The notes beneath the pieces are model-generated. The model saw only the letters and a program-made list of their open reading frames with translations. It searched no databases and had not been told where the DNA came from. The translations under genes were made by a program, and so were the position numbers. A stretch of DNA of 64,000 nucleotides from Arcuatula senhousia (lineage: Eukaryota; Mollusca; Bivalvia; Mytilida; Mytilidae), in contig CAXARO010001712.1 of the NCBI GenBank assembly GCA_963971305.1, forward strand, positions 89,885 through 153,884. The letters are read 5' to 3'. Every line of letters starts with the position of its first letter. Position 1 is the stretch's first letter. Of the stretch, positions 1 through 11,347 are shown in pieces.

Positions 1-460
1 GTTAAAGTTTTTGCTTAAGTCTGTTTTGTGTGAACAAGTTATCTTACACCATTGATATTTGGTATGCAGTTGCATCAGCATCAGTACAGATCAGTTTTAA
101 AAGGATTTCACCTGTATGCTCCTGCAGTCACGGTCTACTGACTTTGAAATTTTACACTGATTTGGCCGAGGTTAACCTTTTTTCTTAAGTCTGTTTAACA
201 TGAAGCAGTTATGGTACATCATTGATATTTGGTATGCAGTTGCATTGGCATCAGTACAGATCAATTTCAAAAGTATTTTATCTGTATGATCCTGCAGTCA
301 CGGTCTACTGACTTTTAGATTTTACACTTTTTAACTATTTATTACTTATGTCACAAGTGTTTTTTATAAAGCAGTTATGGTTCACCATTTATATTTGGTA
401 TGCAGCTGCTTAAGCATTAGTTAAGATCAGTTTAAGGAGGATTTTTACTTCATTTTATAC
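1..460 (+). repeat. Tandem repeat, about 170-bp units, three copies
   Basis: Three diverged direct copies are marked by GATATTTGGTATGCAG-like words near positions 52, 222 and 391, giving a period near 170 bp. They also share CAGTACAGATCA-type and CCTGCAGTCACGGTCTACTG blocks. The words recall the tandem units at 12.49-12.96 kb, which also carry 'TTGATATTTGGTATACAG'. A GGCGAGACA motif at about 479-487, like the end hairpin of the elements at 15.1-16.0 and 42.1 kb, suggests that this is the body and one end of such an element. It lies in the AFMID intron upstream of the first visible exon. Confidence 0.7.
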
Positions 461-519
461 TGTGTCCAGTTGCGACAGGCGAGACATGTCTCTGTGTTAA
501 CAGTTTATTTTATTTGTAG

Positions 520-3500
520 GTGCTTTGTTAGTCAGTGGTGTGTTTGACTTGCAGCCATTGGTTGATACTTATGTCAATGATCCAATCAAAATGTCCAAGT
601 AAGTTCTAATTTCCTCCTCTTATTTTGGTGACAAAAAAGCATTTAACTAGTTTGTTTTCTAAAATTGTATGCCCCTCCTACAAAAGTATAGGGGCATATA
701 GTGTATTAGTCTGTTTGTCCATACCTCTTTTTGTCCCAAAGCAGACCTATCTTTAGGTAATGTTAAGCATAACGGGTTTTACAAGTCAAATCATTAAGAC
801 TGTTGTTTGTAAAAAAGTTCTTTGAAATTTTTTTTTTGCTACAAATAAAATATGAAATGAAATATGATCTGAGATTTTACACATTGATTAAGTCACATAC
901 TGTTAACATGGAAATTTTTGTTTGGGGGGTTATTTTGCTTAATTCACGATCATAAGATATCTGCCAAAATATCCCCCACTTGAAGAAATTGTTCCTTTAG
1001 TAAAGAGTGTAAATAATCAGAAGAAGCGCAAATTTATCCCATACTCGAAAGGTTCATTTCACACAAATGCAAAAGGTTCATTTCGCAAAAACACCAAAAA
1101 ATTACGCCACATCTACAGTATTAAAATGCCAAGCATATCTTTTTCAGGGAAGAAGCTTGGGACAATAGTCCAATGAAACACATAGACAATATTATAAGAA
1201 GAAGTGGTAACAGACAGATAATAGTTGCCGTAGGAGACCATGACTCGCCTGCATTTGTGCAGCAAAGTCAGCAATTTGAAAAGGTTTTTATACAGCTTAG
1301 GTTTAAAAAATTAGTTTCATGCCACTAAGAAAATTATATACTCAGAAAAACAGTTTAGGATTAAATAAGAGATACCTAGACTATCTGACTATATGCATAT
1401 CTTGTAAGTGAATCTTCTCCTAACTGCTAAATAGAAAATAAAGAGATGTGGAATAAGTGTACGCGACACAGCCCACAATCAAACGGCAATTTAGAAAAAC
1501 CACAATGGACAACCGCCAGCAGCCTTCAACGAGGCCATTTGGCACTGCTCGCGGTTATGCAATTGGCCCATGGTCTTAATAAGATGCATATACAGTCAAA
1601 CCTGTCTACAGTGACCCTTCAAGGGACCTTGACAAAAAGGTCACTAGAGACAGGGGGTCTTTATATAGAGGTTGTCGAGATAAAGTATATATATAATGTT
1701 AGGCATGTGCATGTGTATGAGTATTAACTGAGACACAGTTTCCATAGATCTATAGAAGTATAGTATACTGATTTAATATTGTCCTATTGAAACTATAGAC
1801 AATAGACTATTCACTGGCAATATTTCATTAATATTTTTAACATACATGTCTTGAGAAAATTTATCTAAAACTTTGTTTAATACATGTTTGAATATAGGTT
1901 TACAGTATTTCAGTATGAAGTTTTGAAGTATATTGTTTTTTAAATATCCCTTTTTACCTTATTCATAAGTAAAGTGAATGTTGCCAAAGAATTTCTCATA
2001 AATCATAAAAAAATATCTCCATTTGATTACTATAGTAATAAATTTCATAAATCTAGAATTGACAAAATTATTAATTACTAACTCTTTAAGACACAAGTTA
2101 AACTGACCCTGACACAAGCAATAAGTGATAATTACTACTTCAAAAATCTTCCTAAAATTTACCTGAGAACTAATTACTAAATATCAAAGAAAGGTGACAC
2201 TTCCTAATTAGCTTTGATCTGACAGCTGACCCAGACCAATTAAGAGTCATTTGCACTAATTTAAGGTCCTTACATACAGGTTTTGGCACTTCAAGGGACA
2301 GTTTCTTATGGTCACTAGTCACGTTGGACAGGTGGTCACTATATAGAGGTCAAATATATAGGAAAAATTGTTGGGGGGACTCAAAATAGTCTTTATGGAC
2401 AGGAAGTCTTTATATGGAGGTGGTCACTAATACAGGTTTTACTGTAATTCAAATCCAGCCCTGAAATAGTCACAGATAGACCCCCTTCTTAAACAAGGAA
2501 CAGAAAACATCAAAAAGACAAGTACAAACGAAAGCTTTGTCAAGGATTCCTGGCTTAGGACAGGCACATGTAATATGTGGCGGGGTTAAACTAGTTTTTT
2601 GGGCCCAACCTTCCCCCTATCAATATTCCTAGACAAAGCACAAAAACTAAACACACAATAAAAATCAAATCGATCAAAGTCCAATTCTACTAGAGAGAAC
2701 CTAAGACAAAAAACAAGAACAAACAAAAGGACGGTAAAGGAACTCTCTATAGAACACTCGCTGTTACTGACAGCTAGCTGAGAATCATCAATCGACTGAT
2801 GTAAAAAAATCAAACGTATCGATTTTAAATCCGACACAACACTTCAAGCAATAATGATTTAGTGAAGTGTCATCACACAAAACCGACACGCTTGATCGCT
2901 ATAATGCTTAAAAATGACAATAGTAAAAACGTTTATGGAAGTTTTAAAGCGAGTATTAAGTTTTCAATATTTCTGCCAAAAAACACTAAATTCAAGGATT
3001 TAACCAAGATATTCATTTCATATCCTTTCCGTAATAAATTTTGAAGCCAATTTAAACTTAACATGAAAGAAACACAAAAATTAATGTACCGGTACATGAT
3101 ATGGCAATGTACATAGAGAAATTTTATTATGCTTAGATATTATATAGTTAAAACAAGTGCACCTGTACTGACTTTTCCCACTAAAGAGTTCAAAGTAAAG
3201 CAGGGGGTATATCCTAAGTTAACATTCTTTCAGTTTTAGATATATTTTATTTAATAAAATATGTAGGAAAGGATTTAAGATTGTTTTTCTCTTTTAAAAG
3301 AGAAAGAAACAAAAAAGTTTTTATGTCAAATTGATGGAAAAAACTAATCCAATGAACACAGCTTAAATAACCTTTTAAATATACAATGTAGTACATTGTA
3401 TTTTTTCAGAAACTAAAAGAAGGAGGAATAACAACAAAATATATAGAGGTTGCTGATTGTGACCATTTCAATGTGACAGAGAATCTACAACAAGAGGGCT

Positions 3501-4425
3501 ATGTTCTTACAAAGGTGTGGTTTGATCTCTGAATTTTCATACTTTTAACATGTCAAACTGAGTAATGTATGGGTGATCTTTAACTGTAATGTTATTTGGA
3601 CAATTGAATCATTACCTACTGTATGAAAAAGAAATATGTTTCATTAGTGGAAATTACATAATAGACGATATAGAGATGTGGAATAAGTGTATGCGACACA
3701 ACCAGCATTAAAGAAACGGCAATTAAAAAAAAACACAATGGAAAACAGCCAGCAGTCTTCAACATGACCAGAGGTCACTGCTCACAGTCTTGCATTGGCC
3801 CAAGACTAAAAATACTATACATAAGATTCAAACAAATAAATACATTTAAAACTTTGAAAACCAAATAAACTTTCAATCAAATTTGTTATTCCAGACGAAA
3901 TTTGACATGATTCAGCATACTTGAAATTAGACAAACTTTGCAATTTGTCATAAGATAGACAATGGTTAAACATATTTTAGGGGAAGGAAAAAATTAGAAA
4001 TGCTAATCATATAATTTAAGATGCAGTGATTTTATATGCAATACTTTGGTTTCATTACTATTGGCGGGATATCAACTTTTCATGGTTTTCATGGGTGGTC
4101 TTGAACAAATATTTGATACCCTTAAAAAGGAAATGAAACACTGATCTGTATGCTGCAGACTTCAGAACCTTAAATTTCAGAATCCATGAACTGATCTTTC
4201 TAAATAAAAATATGAAATTGGTACCTGTGAAACTAAATGAATCCACAGTAACTCAAATTATTACTGGTGTAGCTAAATTTAAGATATTGATATCATATTT
4301 TGATTGTTATTCTTTTGTATAACTAATTGGAAATATATTATTTTTACTTTTAATAGGAACTGATTTCCATGATGAATCTAAACATTGGTAATGTAATAGA
4401 TGGAATGGCTAAACATGGAATGTAG
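520..4425 (+). CDS. AFMID: Kynurenine formamidase, C-terminal four exons (partial gene)
   Basis: This gene encodes the enzyme that hydrolyses N-formylkynurenine to kynurenine and formate in tryptophan breakdown; it is an alpha/beta-hydrolase fold protein. Coding exons read from splice sites and phase are 520-598, 1148-1283, 3410-3514 and 4357-4425, with stop TAG at 4423-4425. All have AG acceptors and GT donors and the reading frame is continuous. Recognisable family blocks are LLVSGVFDLQPLV in the first visible exon, VGDHDSPAF in the second (GDxDSPxF holds the catalytic Asp) and ADCDHFNVTENL in the third (the DHF His is the third member of the triad). The HGGxW oxyanion motif and the nucleophile Ser lie in upstream exons outside the window. 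The last exon adds 22 residues. Introns carry several repeats (669, 1434-3050, 3662, 4042). The identification is strong; expression and completeness are not shown. Confidence 0.93.
669..785 (+). mobile_element. 5'-terminus remnant of a hairpin/microsatellite-type element
   Basis: A hairpin of ATGCCCCT and AGGGGCAT around a short loop (about 670-697) is followed by a short TCTGTTTGTCC run. This is the same layout as the starts of the elements at 5803, 6830 and 43905. No 3' hairpin follows, so it is a truncated copy inside the AFMID intron. Confidence 0.5.
1434..3050 (+). mobile_element. Dispersed repeat A, copy 1 (interrupted)
   Basis: The segments 1434-1590 and 2447-3050 together match one continuous copy at about 58945-59702, except that 856 bp (1591-2446) are inserted here. 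Shared landmarks are GATGTGGAATAAGTGT / GAAGTAGAATAAGTCT at the start, GCCTTCAAC and GGCACTGCTCG, and then long near-identical stretches from 2449 onward that include TGTGGCGGGGTTAAACTAG. No coding capacity is evident. The class is unknown. It lies in an AFMID intron. Confidence 0.8.
1591..2446. mobile_element. TIR element with TA-type ends (Tc1/mariner-like MITE)
   Basis: The element begins TACAGTCAAACCTGT and ends ACAGGTTTTACTGTA, with further subterminal complementarity (CAGTGACC against GGTCACTAA). Repeated internal words (ACAGGGGGTCTTTATATAGAGG, TGGTCACTATATAGAGGTC) lie near both ends. The TA at both ends fits Tc1/mariner-type target use. It interrupts dispersed repeat A; the uninterrupted sequence is preserved at about 59085-59105. 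There is no transposase ORF, so it is non-autonomous. Confidence 0.8.
3662..3845 (+). repeat. Dispersed repeat A, 5' fragment
   Basis: The start AGAGATGTGGAATAAGTGTA and the blocks CAGCAGTCTTCAACATGACC and GCATTGGCCCAAGACTAAAA match the reverse complement at 41220-41430 closely and the start of copy 1 at 1434 more loosely. It lies between the third and fourth visible AFMID exons. Confidence 0.7.
4042..4250 (-). mobile_element. MITE, TACTGTGG-type ends, copy 1
   Basis: The ends are TACTTTGGTTTCATTA and AATGAATCCACAGTA, and the inside contains words of a common bivalve repeat (GGGTACCAATTTT-type and ATACAGATCA-type words on the minus strand). A second copy in the opposite orientation is at 18222-18432. 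It is about 209 bp and non-coding. It lies in the last visible AFMID intron. Confidence 0.75.
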
Positions 4426-5270
4426 AAAGCATTAATGGTTAGAATATGGAACTCTTTTAGTGTGAGATAGTCATGGTGCTTTGACAATCTAGGTTGTTAT
4501 TACCAGCCAACTTGCCGAAAAAGATGCATTTTTATCAGGGACATTTTGGTGGTCTAGCATTTACTCTGACTTGGTCAATTTATATAAAAATAAGGTTTTT
4601 TTTATATTTTCTACTACCTTGTTTATAACAGTGTTTATAGTACAGCATTACATTTGGACATTGGAAAATTGTATGTATGATAATTAAATATTTGCTGATA
4701 ATGTATTTGTTCTTTACCTATTATGTAACATTGCTTTGAGATTCATGTTGTTATAATCAGCTTACATTGCCAAAGAAAGATGTGTTTTAATTCGATTTCA
4801 GGTCTGTCGATCACCAACTTCTTGTTTAAAGAAATCTGGCCATTTTTGACTTTGACAGATTTTTATTTTAAATGTAAATTACAATATAGGAAATTAATTT
4901 TGCATTCCGTGCTAGCTTATACATCTTCCTTTAAAGGCATCATAGTCTATTTAGCTCCTGCTGAGCGAGAGCTTTATATATTTTCTTCTACCTTTATTTT
5001 TGCTATGTGACTTTCATTTTTGTTTGAAATAGATTGTAGTGTACTTCAATATAATTGACTGTTAGGTAGGAATTTTTTTCAAAAATTTTCATGGGCTAAA
5101 AGTAAAACTAACAGAGTTCTCTAAAAACTTCAGGCACATTGTTACTTTTTATATTTTTGATACATTACTAGGTGTATTTATATGTACATTGATGACCTGT
5201 TACTATTTATAATATTTTACATGATTTAGCATCATATGCATTAGCAAAGGATGATATTGGATTTCTAAAT
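4426..5270 (+). other. AFMID downstream sequence / 3' UTR candidate
   Basis: AT-rich sequence after the AFMID stop. 4741-4870 contains a fragment (TTCAGGTCTGTCGATCACCAACTTC, AAATCTGGCCATTTTTGACTTTGACAG) of the tandem body unit seen at 12.5-13.0 and 13.7-13.86 kb. No gene is seen. How much of it is transcribed as 3' UTR cannot be told. Confidence 0.4.
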
Positions 5271-5775
5271 GTTATAGTGAAATGATATTGGGTCAGTGGG
5301 TATGTCTTGGAAATAATCAACATCTGTACCAGAATTAGGTCACCTTGACCTACATTTTCTACATGAATGACTTAATGTTTAAAGTTAAGTCCATAATTCT
5401 GCAACTGCAAGTGGTAACCGAATGATGTGTGTACAGCTTGAATAGTAACCACCATCTGCACCAAAATTAGGTCACCTTGACCTAAATTTTCCATATGAAT
5501 GACTCAGGTTAAAGATTTGGTTAAGGTTCACACATCTCAGCAAATACAAGAGATGATATTGGGTCAGTGGGTACATTGTGGATAGTAATCAGCATCCGTA
5601 CCAAAATAAGGTCACTTTGACCTACATTTTCTGCATGAATGACTCAGGTTTAAGTTTTTGTTAAGGCACATATTTTGGCAACTCCAATTGATAGAGAAAT
5701 GATAATTGGAAAGAGGGTATATCTTGGATATAGGTCACCTTGACTTACATTTTAAGTAACAGGCAAGGGGATTAG
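5270..5775 (+). repeat. Tandem repeat, about 120-140-bp units, four copies
   Basis: Recurring blocks ATTGGGTCAGTGGGTA, GTACCAAAATTAGGTCACCTTGACC and ATGAATGACTCAGGTT recur near 5341, 5472, 5612 and 5736. The same unit occurs in reverse complement as a longer array at 57225-57985, near the other end of the window. Confidence 0.8.
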
Positions 5776-5802
5776 CTTTCAAGTGTGACTACTCCATTTC
5801 TT

Positions 5803-5851
5803 TATTATACCCCCCGCAAACAAAGTTTGGGGGGGTATATAGGAAACACCC

Positions 5852-5890
<39 letters not shown>

Positions 5891-6631
5891 CCGTCTGTCC
5901 GTCTGTCCACATAACTCGTAAGCGCTTCTCCTCCTAAACCGCTTGAAGGATTTTGATGAAACTTTACCTAAAGGAAGTACATCATATGTAGATGTGCATG
6001 AAGAATTTTCATTGCTCTTGGATATCATTCAGGGGAGATAATTGGACTTAGACTTTTTAAATACATTATTCAATGGGAGACCTCGTAAGCGCAACTCCTC
6101 CTAAACCGCAAAAAGGATTTTGATGAAACTTTACATGAAGGAAGTACATCATATGTAGATGTGCATGAAGAATTTTCATCGCAATCAGACATCATTCAGG
6201 GGAGATAATTGGACTTAGACTTTTTAAATACATTATACAATGGGAAACCTAGTAAGCGCTTTTCCTCCTAAAAGGCTTGAAGGATTTTGATGAAACTTTA
6301 CCTAAAGGAAGAACATCATATGCAGATGTGCATGAAGAATTTTCATTGCAATCAGACATCATTCAGGGAAGATAATTGGACTTAGACTTTTTAAATACAT
6401 TATTCAATGGGAAACCTCGTAAGCGCAACTCCTCTTAAAAGGTTCGAAGGATTTTGTTGAAACTTTACATGAAGATAGTACATCATCTGTACATGTGCAT
6501 GAGGAATTTGTATTGAATTCGGTTATCATCGAGGGGAGATAACTGGACTTGAGATTTTTCTTTTTTCATTACAGAGTCCAATATGAAGCGGGGGGTATCC
6601 TTTTGTGAGCTCGCTCACAGTATTACTTGTT
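5803..6631 (+). mobile_element. Hairpin/microsatellite element, family 1, copy 1
   Basis: It starts TATTATACCCCCCGC with a C-rich/G-rich hairpin (CAAACAAAGTTTG loop), followed by a (CTGT)n/(CCGT)n tract at about 5852-5908. Four diverged body units of about 166 bp follow (marked CTCGTAAGCGCAACTCCTCC and GATGAAACTTTACAT). It then has GCGGGGGGTAT, which is the reverse complement of the 5' ATACCCCCCGC, a GTGAGCTCGCTCAC hairpin, and an end near TACTTGTTTT. There is no ORF apart from the translated microsatellite. This fits a non-autonomous Helentron/'pearl'-like element. Confidence 0.82.
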
Positions 6632-6829
6632 TTGTTATTACCGTTTCTTTATTTTCTGCATGTTTAGACTTTTAATTTGTCTTCAATTCTTTCGTTTTGA
6701 TTGCTAAGTTATATGTATCAGCTTAATACGATTAAAAAAAATCCTTAGCCAAATAATGAAAAAAAAAGTTTTGTTTTTTTTTTGCTCACATGCATTAAAA
6801 TGAGACTGATTACTGTTGGATACATATTT

Positions 6830-7470
6830 TATTATACCCCCCGCAAACAAAGTTTGGGGGGGTATATAGGAATCACCCTGTCTGTCTGTCTGTCCGTCTG
6901 TCTGTCTGTCTGTCCGTCTGTCCGTCTGTCCGTCTGTCCACATACCTCGTAAGCGCAACTCCTCCTAAACCCCTTGATGGATTTTGATGAAACTTTACAC
7001 AAAGGATTTACACCATATGGAGATGTGCATGAAGAATTTTGGTTGCTATCAGATATCATTCAAGGGAGATAATTGGATTTAGACTTTTTAAACTTGGTGT
7101 TCAATGGGAGACCTCGTAAGCGCAACTCCTCCTAAACCGCTTGATGGATTTTGATGACACTTTACATGAAGGATGTACACTATATGGAGATGTGCATGAA
7201 GAATTTTGGTTGCTGTCGGATATCATTCAAGGGAGATAATTGGACTTAGACTTTTTAAACTTGGTGTTCAATGGGAGACCTCGTAAGCGCAACTCCTCCT
7301 AAACCGCTTGATGGATTTTGATGGCATTTTACATGAAGGATGTACAATATATGGAGATGTGCATGAAGAATTTTGGTTGCTGCCGGATATCATTCAAGGG
7401 AGATAATTGGACTTAGAATTGTTAAAGCGGGGGGTATCCTCCGTGAGCTCGCTCACAGTATTCCTTGTTT
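6830..7470 (+). mobile_element. Hairpin/microsatellite element, family 1, copy 2
   Basis: It has the same parts as the copy at 5803: ATACCCCCCGC start, (CTGT)n/(CCGT)n tract at about 6889-6938, three body units, GCGGGGGGTAT inverted subterminal copy, GTGAGCTCGCTCAC hairpin and a CCTTGTTTTT end. The two copies sit about 200 bp apart in the same orientation. That suggests either a tandem insertion or insertion into a preferred AT-rich site downstream of AFMID. Confidence 0.82.
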
Positions 7471-7937
7471 TTTTCTATGTAGCAAATTGTTTTATGATTT
7501 GGTTTGGCTTAGCATTTGTGATTTAATTGTCAGTTCTCTGTCTGTTTTGAATATAGAGGAAGATGACTTCTTTTTAAACCTTTTTTTAATTATTATTTGG
7601 GAGCTTTGGCACAGTCGGTTATTTAATTGTTGCAAATGTACATTGGTTTTATTTTGTTTTTATATCATAAGTGTACTTATTTGTGCAAAGACATATTTTA
7701 AGCAGCATTATTTAATAGATCAAGGAAATTTTATCACAAATGTCAAGAATAAACAATTTGAATAAATAGAAATAAGCAAATCTTATTGTTAATCTTGAAA
7801 AAAGAAATGTTTTTGTTATTGTTATACATTACATTTTTTAGAGCATTCCTTTTCTGTTACAGTTAAAATGTATAAAACTTTGTTATAATCTATAGACTGC
7901 TGTTATTGTTTATTATACTGTTTGGTGATAAGATACA

Positions 7938-7943
7938 AATAAA
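7938..7943 (+). other. Candidate poly(A) signal AATAAA
   Basis: AATAAA is followed within 10-25 bp by a GT-rich run (GGTTGTTTTGAGT), the normal layout of a cleavage site. If it serves AFMID, the 3' UTR would be about 3.5 kb and include the two family 1 elements. Nearer AATAAA signals at 7748 and 7761 are alternatives. Confidence 0.3.
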
Positions 7944-8065
7944 GGTTGTTTTGAGTCAAGTTGCAATGTTTTGTCTGAAATGAATTTTATTTGCTTACTA
8001 TTTTTATGGTGCTTTATTGGACACATTTATTGGTACCATACCCGGCATTAATGTGTAATTACTTT

Positions 8066-11000
8066 TTATACGACCGCAAAATTTTTGCGATCGTATAATG
8101 GTATGGCGATGTCGTCGTTGATGTTGTTGTCGTCGTCATCGTCGTCTGGGGACATTTGGTTTCCGTGCGATAACTTGAGTAAATATTGACCGATTGTTAT
8201 GAAATTTTGATATGATGTTTGTAATCACTAAAGAAAGGTTCCTATTGCATTTCGGGTTTGTGGCCCCTACTGTTTTAGAAAAAAGGGCCAAAAGGGGCTA
8301 AAACAGGTGTATATTGACAAAACTGTTGTAGAATGTTTGTTATTCATTCAATTTTGAAAATTCTTTTTTTATTGAATTCCTAATTAAAATTCTGTTAATT
8401 TAATGTGTCAATGATTTTAATATATACTGCACCGTTACATTAATACAGGGGGCCAAAGATAGGCCACGCCCAAAAAATCAACTTTTTAGCTCACCTGGAC
8501 CAAAGGTCCATGTGAGCTATTGCCATCACTTGGCGTCCGTCGTCGTCGTCGTCGTCGTCGTCCATTAACAATTTTTCAAAAATCTTCTCCTCTGAAACTA
8601 CTGAACAGAATTGAATGAAACTTGGTATGATTGATCCTTAGGGTGTCCTGCACCAAACTTGTGTTTCGATTTTTGATCTGTCAAAAAACATGGCCGCTGT
8701 TACTAAAAATAGACTAGGGGGGTCAGACTACTGTTTTTGGCTTATAAATCAAAAAGTATAAGAGATAGAGGAAATCTGAGGCCACGCTACTGATTCAGCA
8801 TCAAAAGCTCTACAAAAGTCTTCATTTGGTCAAAGTTGTCAGATGACCCCTTATAGGGGTTACGGCCCCTTAAAGGTGAAAAATAGCATTTTTTCATGTT
8901 TTTGGCCTACAGAATGAAAACTATTGCAGATAGAGATTAGCTGTTGCTTGCTTAAATGTTAAGCTCATTTAGCTCTACGAAAGTCTCCATAGGGTCGAAG
9001 TTGTCAGATGACCCCTTATAGGGGTTACTGCCCCTTAAAGGTGAAAAATGGCCATTTTTCATGTTTTTGGCCTACAGAATGAAAACTATTGCAGATAGAG
9101 ATTAGCTGTTGCTTGCTTAAATGTTAAGCTCATTTAGCTCTACGAAAGTCTCCATAGGGTCGAAGTTGTCAGATGACCCCTTATAGGGGTTACTGCCCCT
9201 TAAAGGTGAAAAATGGCCATTTTTCATGTTTTTGGCCTACAGAATGAAAACTATTGCAGATAGAGATTAGCTGTTGCTTGCTTAAATGTTTAGCTCATTT
9301 AGCTCTACGAAAGTCTCCGTAGGGTGGAAGTTGTCAGATGACCTCTTATAGGGGTTACGGCCCCTTAAAGGTGAAAAATAGCCATTTTTCATGTTTTTGG
9401 CCTACAGAATGAAAACTATTGCAGATAGAGATAAGCTGTTGCTTGCTTAAATGTTTAGCTCATTTAGCTCTACAAAAGTCTCCATAGGGTCGAAGTTGTC
9501 AGATGACCCCTTATAGGGGTTACGGCCCTTGAAAAATAGCGTTTTTTCATGTTTTTGTCCTACAGAATGGAAACTATTGCACATAGAGATTAGCTGTTGC
9601 TTGCTTAAATGTTCAGCTCATTTAGCTCTACAAAATTCTCCATAGGGTCCAAGTTGTCAGATGATCCCTTATAGGGGTTACGGCCCTTGAAAAATAGCGA
9701 TTTTTCATGTTTTTGTCCTACAGAATGAAAACTATTGCAGATAGAGATTAGCTGTTGCTTGCTTAAATGTTCAGCTCATTTAGCTCTACAAAATTCTCCA
9801 TAGGGTCGAAGTTGTCAGATGGCCCCTTATAGGGGTTACGGCCCCTGAAAAATAGCGATTTTTTTATGTTTTGGGCCTACAGAATGAAAACTATTGCAGA
9901 TAGAGATTAGCTGTTGCTTGCTTAAATGTTCAGCTCATTTAGCTCTACAAAATTCTCCTAGGGTCAAAGTTGTCAGATGACCCCTTATAGGGGTTAGGCC
10001 CCTGAAAAAAACATTTTTCATGTTTTTGGCCTACAGAATGAAAACTATTGCAGATAGAGATTAGCTGTTGCTTGCTTAAATGTTCAGCTCATTTAGCTCT
10101 ACAAAAGTCTCCATAGGGTCGAAGTTGTCAGATGACTCCTTATAGGGGTTATGGCCCCTTATAGGTAAAAAATGGTGTTTTTGGCCTATAGAATGAAAAC
10201 TATTGCAGGTAGAGAAAAGCTGTTGCTTGCTTAAATGTTCAGCTCATTTAGCTCTACAAAAGTATAGGGTCAACATCAAGACCAGGTGAGCGATTCAGGC
10301 TCCTGGGAGCCTCTTGTTTATTTTGGGTCCGATTTTCAATATTTTTTTTTCATTAGAATCCTTGTGAAAATCCCTGCCTGCATTTTTCAATCAGATTTGC
10401 AATATTTTTTGCTGTTTTTATACGCTTGCAAAATTTTGGCGATCGTATAATGTTATGGCGTCATCGTCGTCGGGGGACATTTGGTTTCCGTGCGATAACT
10501 TGAGTAAATATTGACCAATTGTTATGAAATTTTGATATGATGTTTCTAACCACTAGAAGAAGGTTCCTATTGTATTTGGGGTTGGTGGCCCCTACCGTTT
10601 TGGAAAAAAGGGCCAAAAGGGGCTAAAACAGGTGTATTGACAAAACTGTTGTAGAATGTTTATTATTCATTTGATTTTTGAAATTCTTTTTTTATTGAAT
10701 TCCTCATTAAATTCTGTCAACAAAATGTGTCAAAGGTTTTGATGTAGATCGAACCGTTACATTGCTACAGGGGGCCAAAGAGAGTCTGCACCCAAAAAAC
10801 TTTTTTATTTGTGGTCCGATTTTCAAATTTTTTTTTCATTGGAATCCTTGTGAAAATCCCTGCCTGCATTTTTCAATCAGATTTGCAATATCTCTTACTT
10901 TTTTTTAGATATAAGGGGTCAAAGGGGCAAAAAACGCCATTTTTAAAAGTAGGTCAAGGCAAATGGTTTTACACAAGAAATTTAGCTGTAGTGGGCCAGC

Positions 11001-11347
11001 CAATTGATATGAAGTTTAAATATGATGATTATATTCACTGAAGGAAGCTTTTTATTGCATTTGGGGTTTGTGGTCCTAATCTTTTTAAAAAAGGGCCAAA
11101 AAGATGGCTAAAAAGGGCAAAAAATGTCAATTAATATAGAAATAAGATTTTTTCTATTAAATGTTGATATAAATAAATATGTGTTAAATGTGCATTTTAA
11201 AGTCCACCATGGGATGCATGTGTCAAAAATCTTTGTAAGTCCACCATGAGCTGCATGTGACAAAAGCAATAGACTATCCATATTGGGCCTCCAATGTACA
11301 AGGTTCAACTTGTTGCGGTCGTATCATGCTGCGCTCGGCGTAGCTTT
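8066..11347 (+). mobile_element. Hairpin/microsatellite element, family 2 (two tandem copies, first interrupted)
   Basis: The start TATACGACCGCAAAA forms a hairpin with TTTTGCGATCGTATA, followed by GTC/GTT-rich microsatellite and 'GGGGACATTTGGTTTCCGTG'. A second start with the same order of words is at about 10417. The unit of about 520 bp is therefore duplicated, with copy 1 running 8066-8487 plus 10319-10413. Near the far end TTGCGGTCGTAT (about 11313-11324) is the reverse complement of the 5' ATACGACCGCAA, followed by a small CTGCGC/GCGTAG hairpin. A different element (8488-10318) is inserted in copy 1. Confidence 0.75.
8488..10318 (+). mobile_element. Hairpin/microsatellite element, family 3, copy 1
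   Basis: It starts AGCTCACCTGGACC with a hairpin (GGTCC, then GTGAGCT), followed by a (CGT)n tract at about 8537-8562. About nine body units of 155-165 bp follow, each with GATAGAGATTAGCTGTTGCT and CCCCTTATAGGGGTTACGG. The end has CCAGGTGAGC (inverse of the start), a GGCTCctggGAGCC hairpin and CTCTTGTTTA. It is inserted in family 2 copy 1. Related copies are at 27564-30706 (minus), 38672-39330 (minus, decayed) and 62336-63415 (decayed). There are no ORFs. Confidence 0.85.

Noticed and set aside
1446..1727. 93-codon ORF in the AFMID intron
   Set aside because: It runs from dispersed repeat A into the MITE at 1591; chance frame.
5789..7059. ORFs rich in QTDRQTDRQTD on the minus strand
   Set aside because: They are translations of the CTGT/CCGT microsatellites of the family 1 elements.
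7373..7765. 130-codon plus-strand ORF downstream of AFMID
   Set aside because: The start lies in a family 1 body unit and the rest is low-complexity hydrophobic translation of T-rich DNA.
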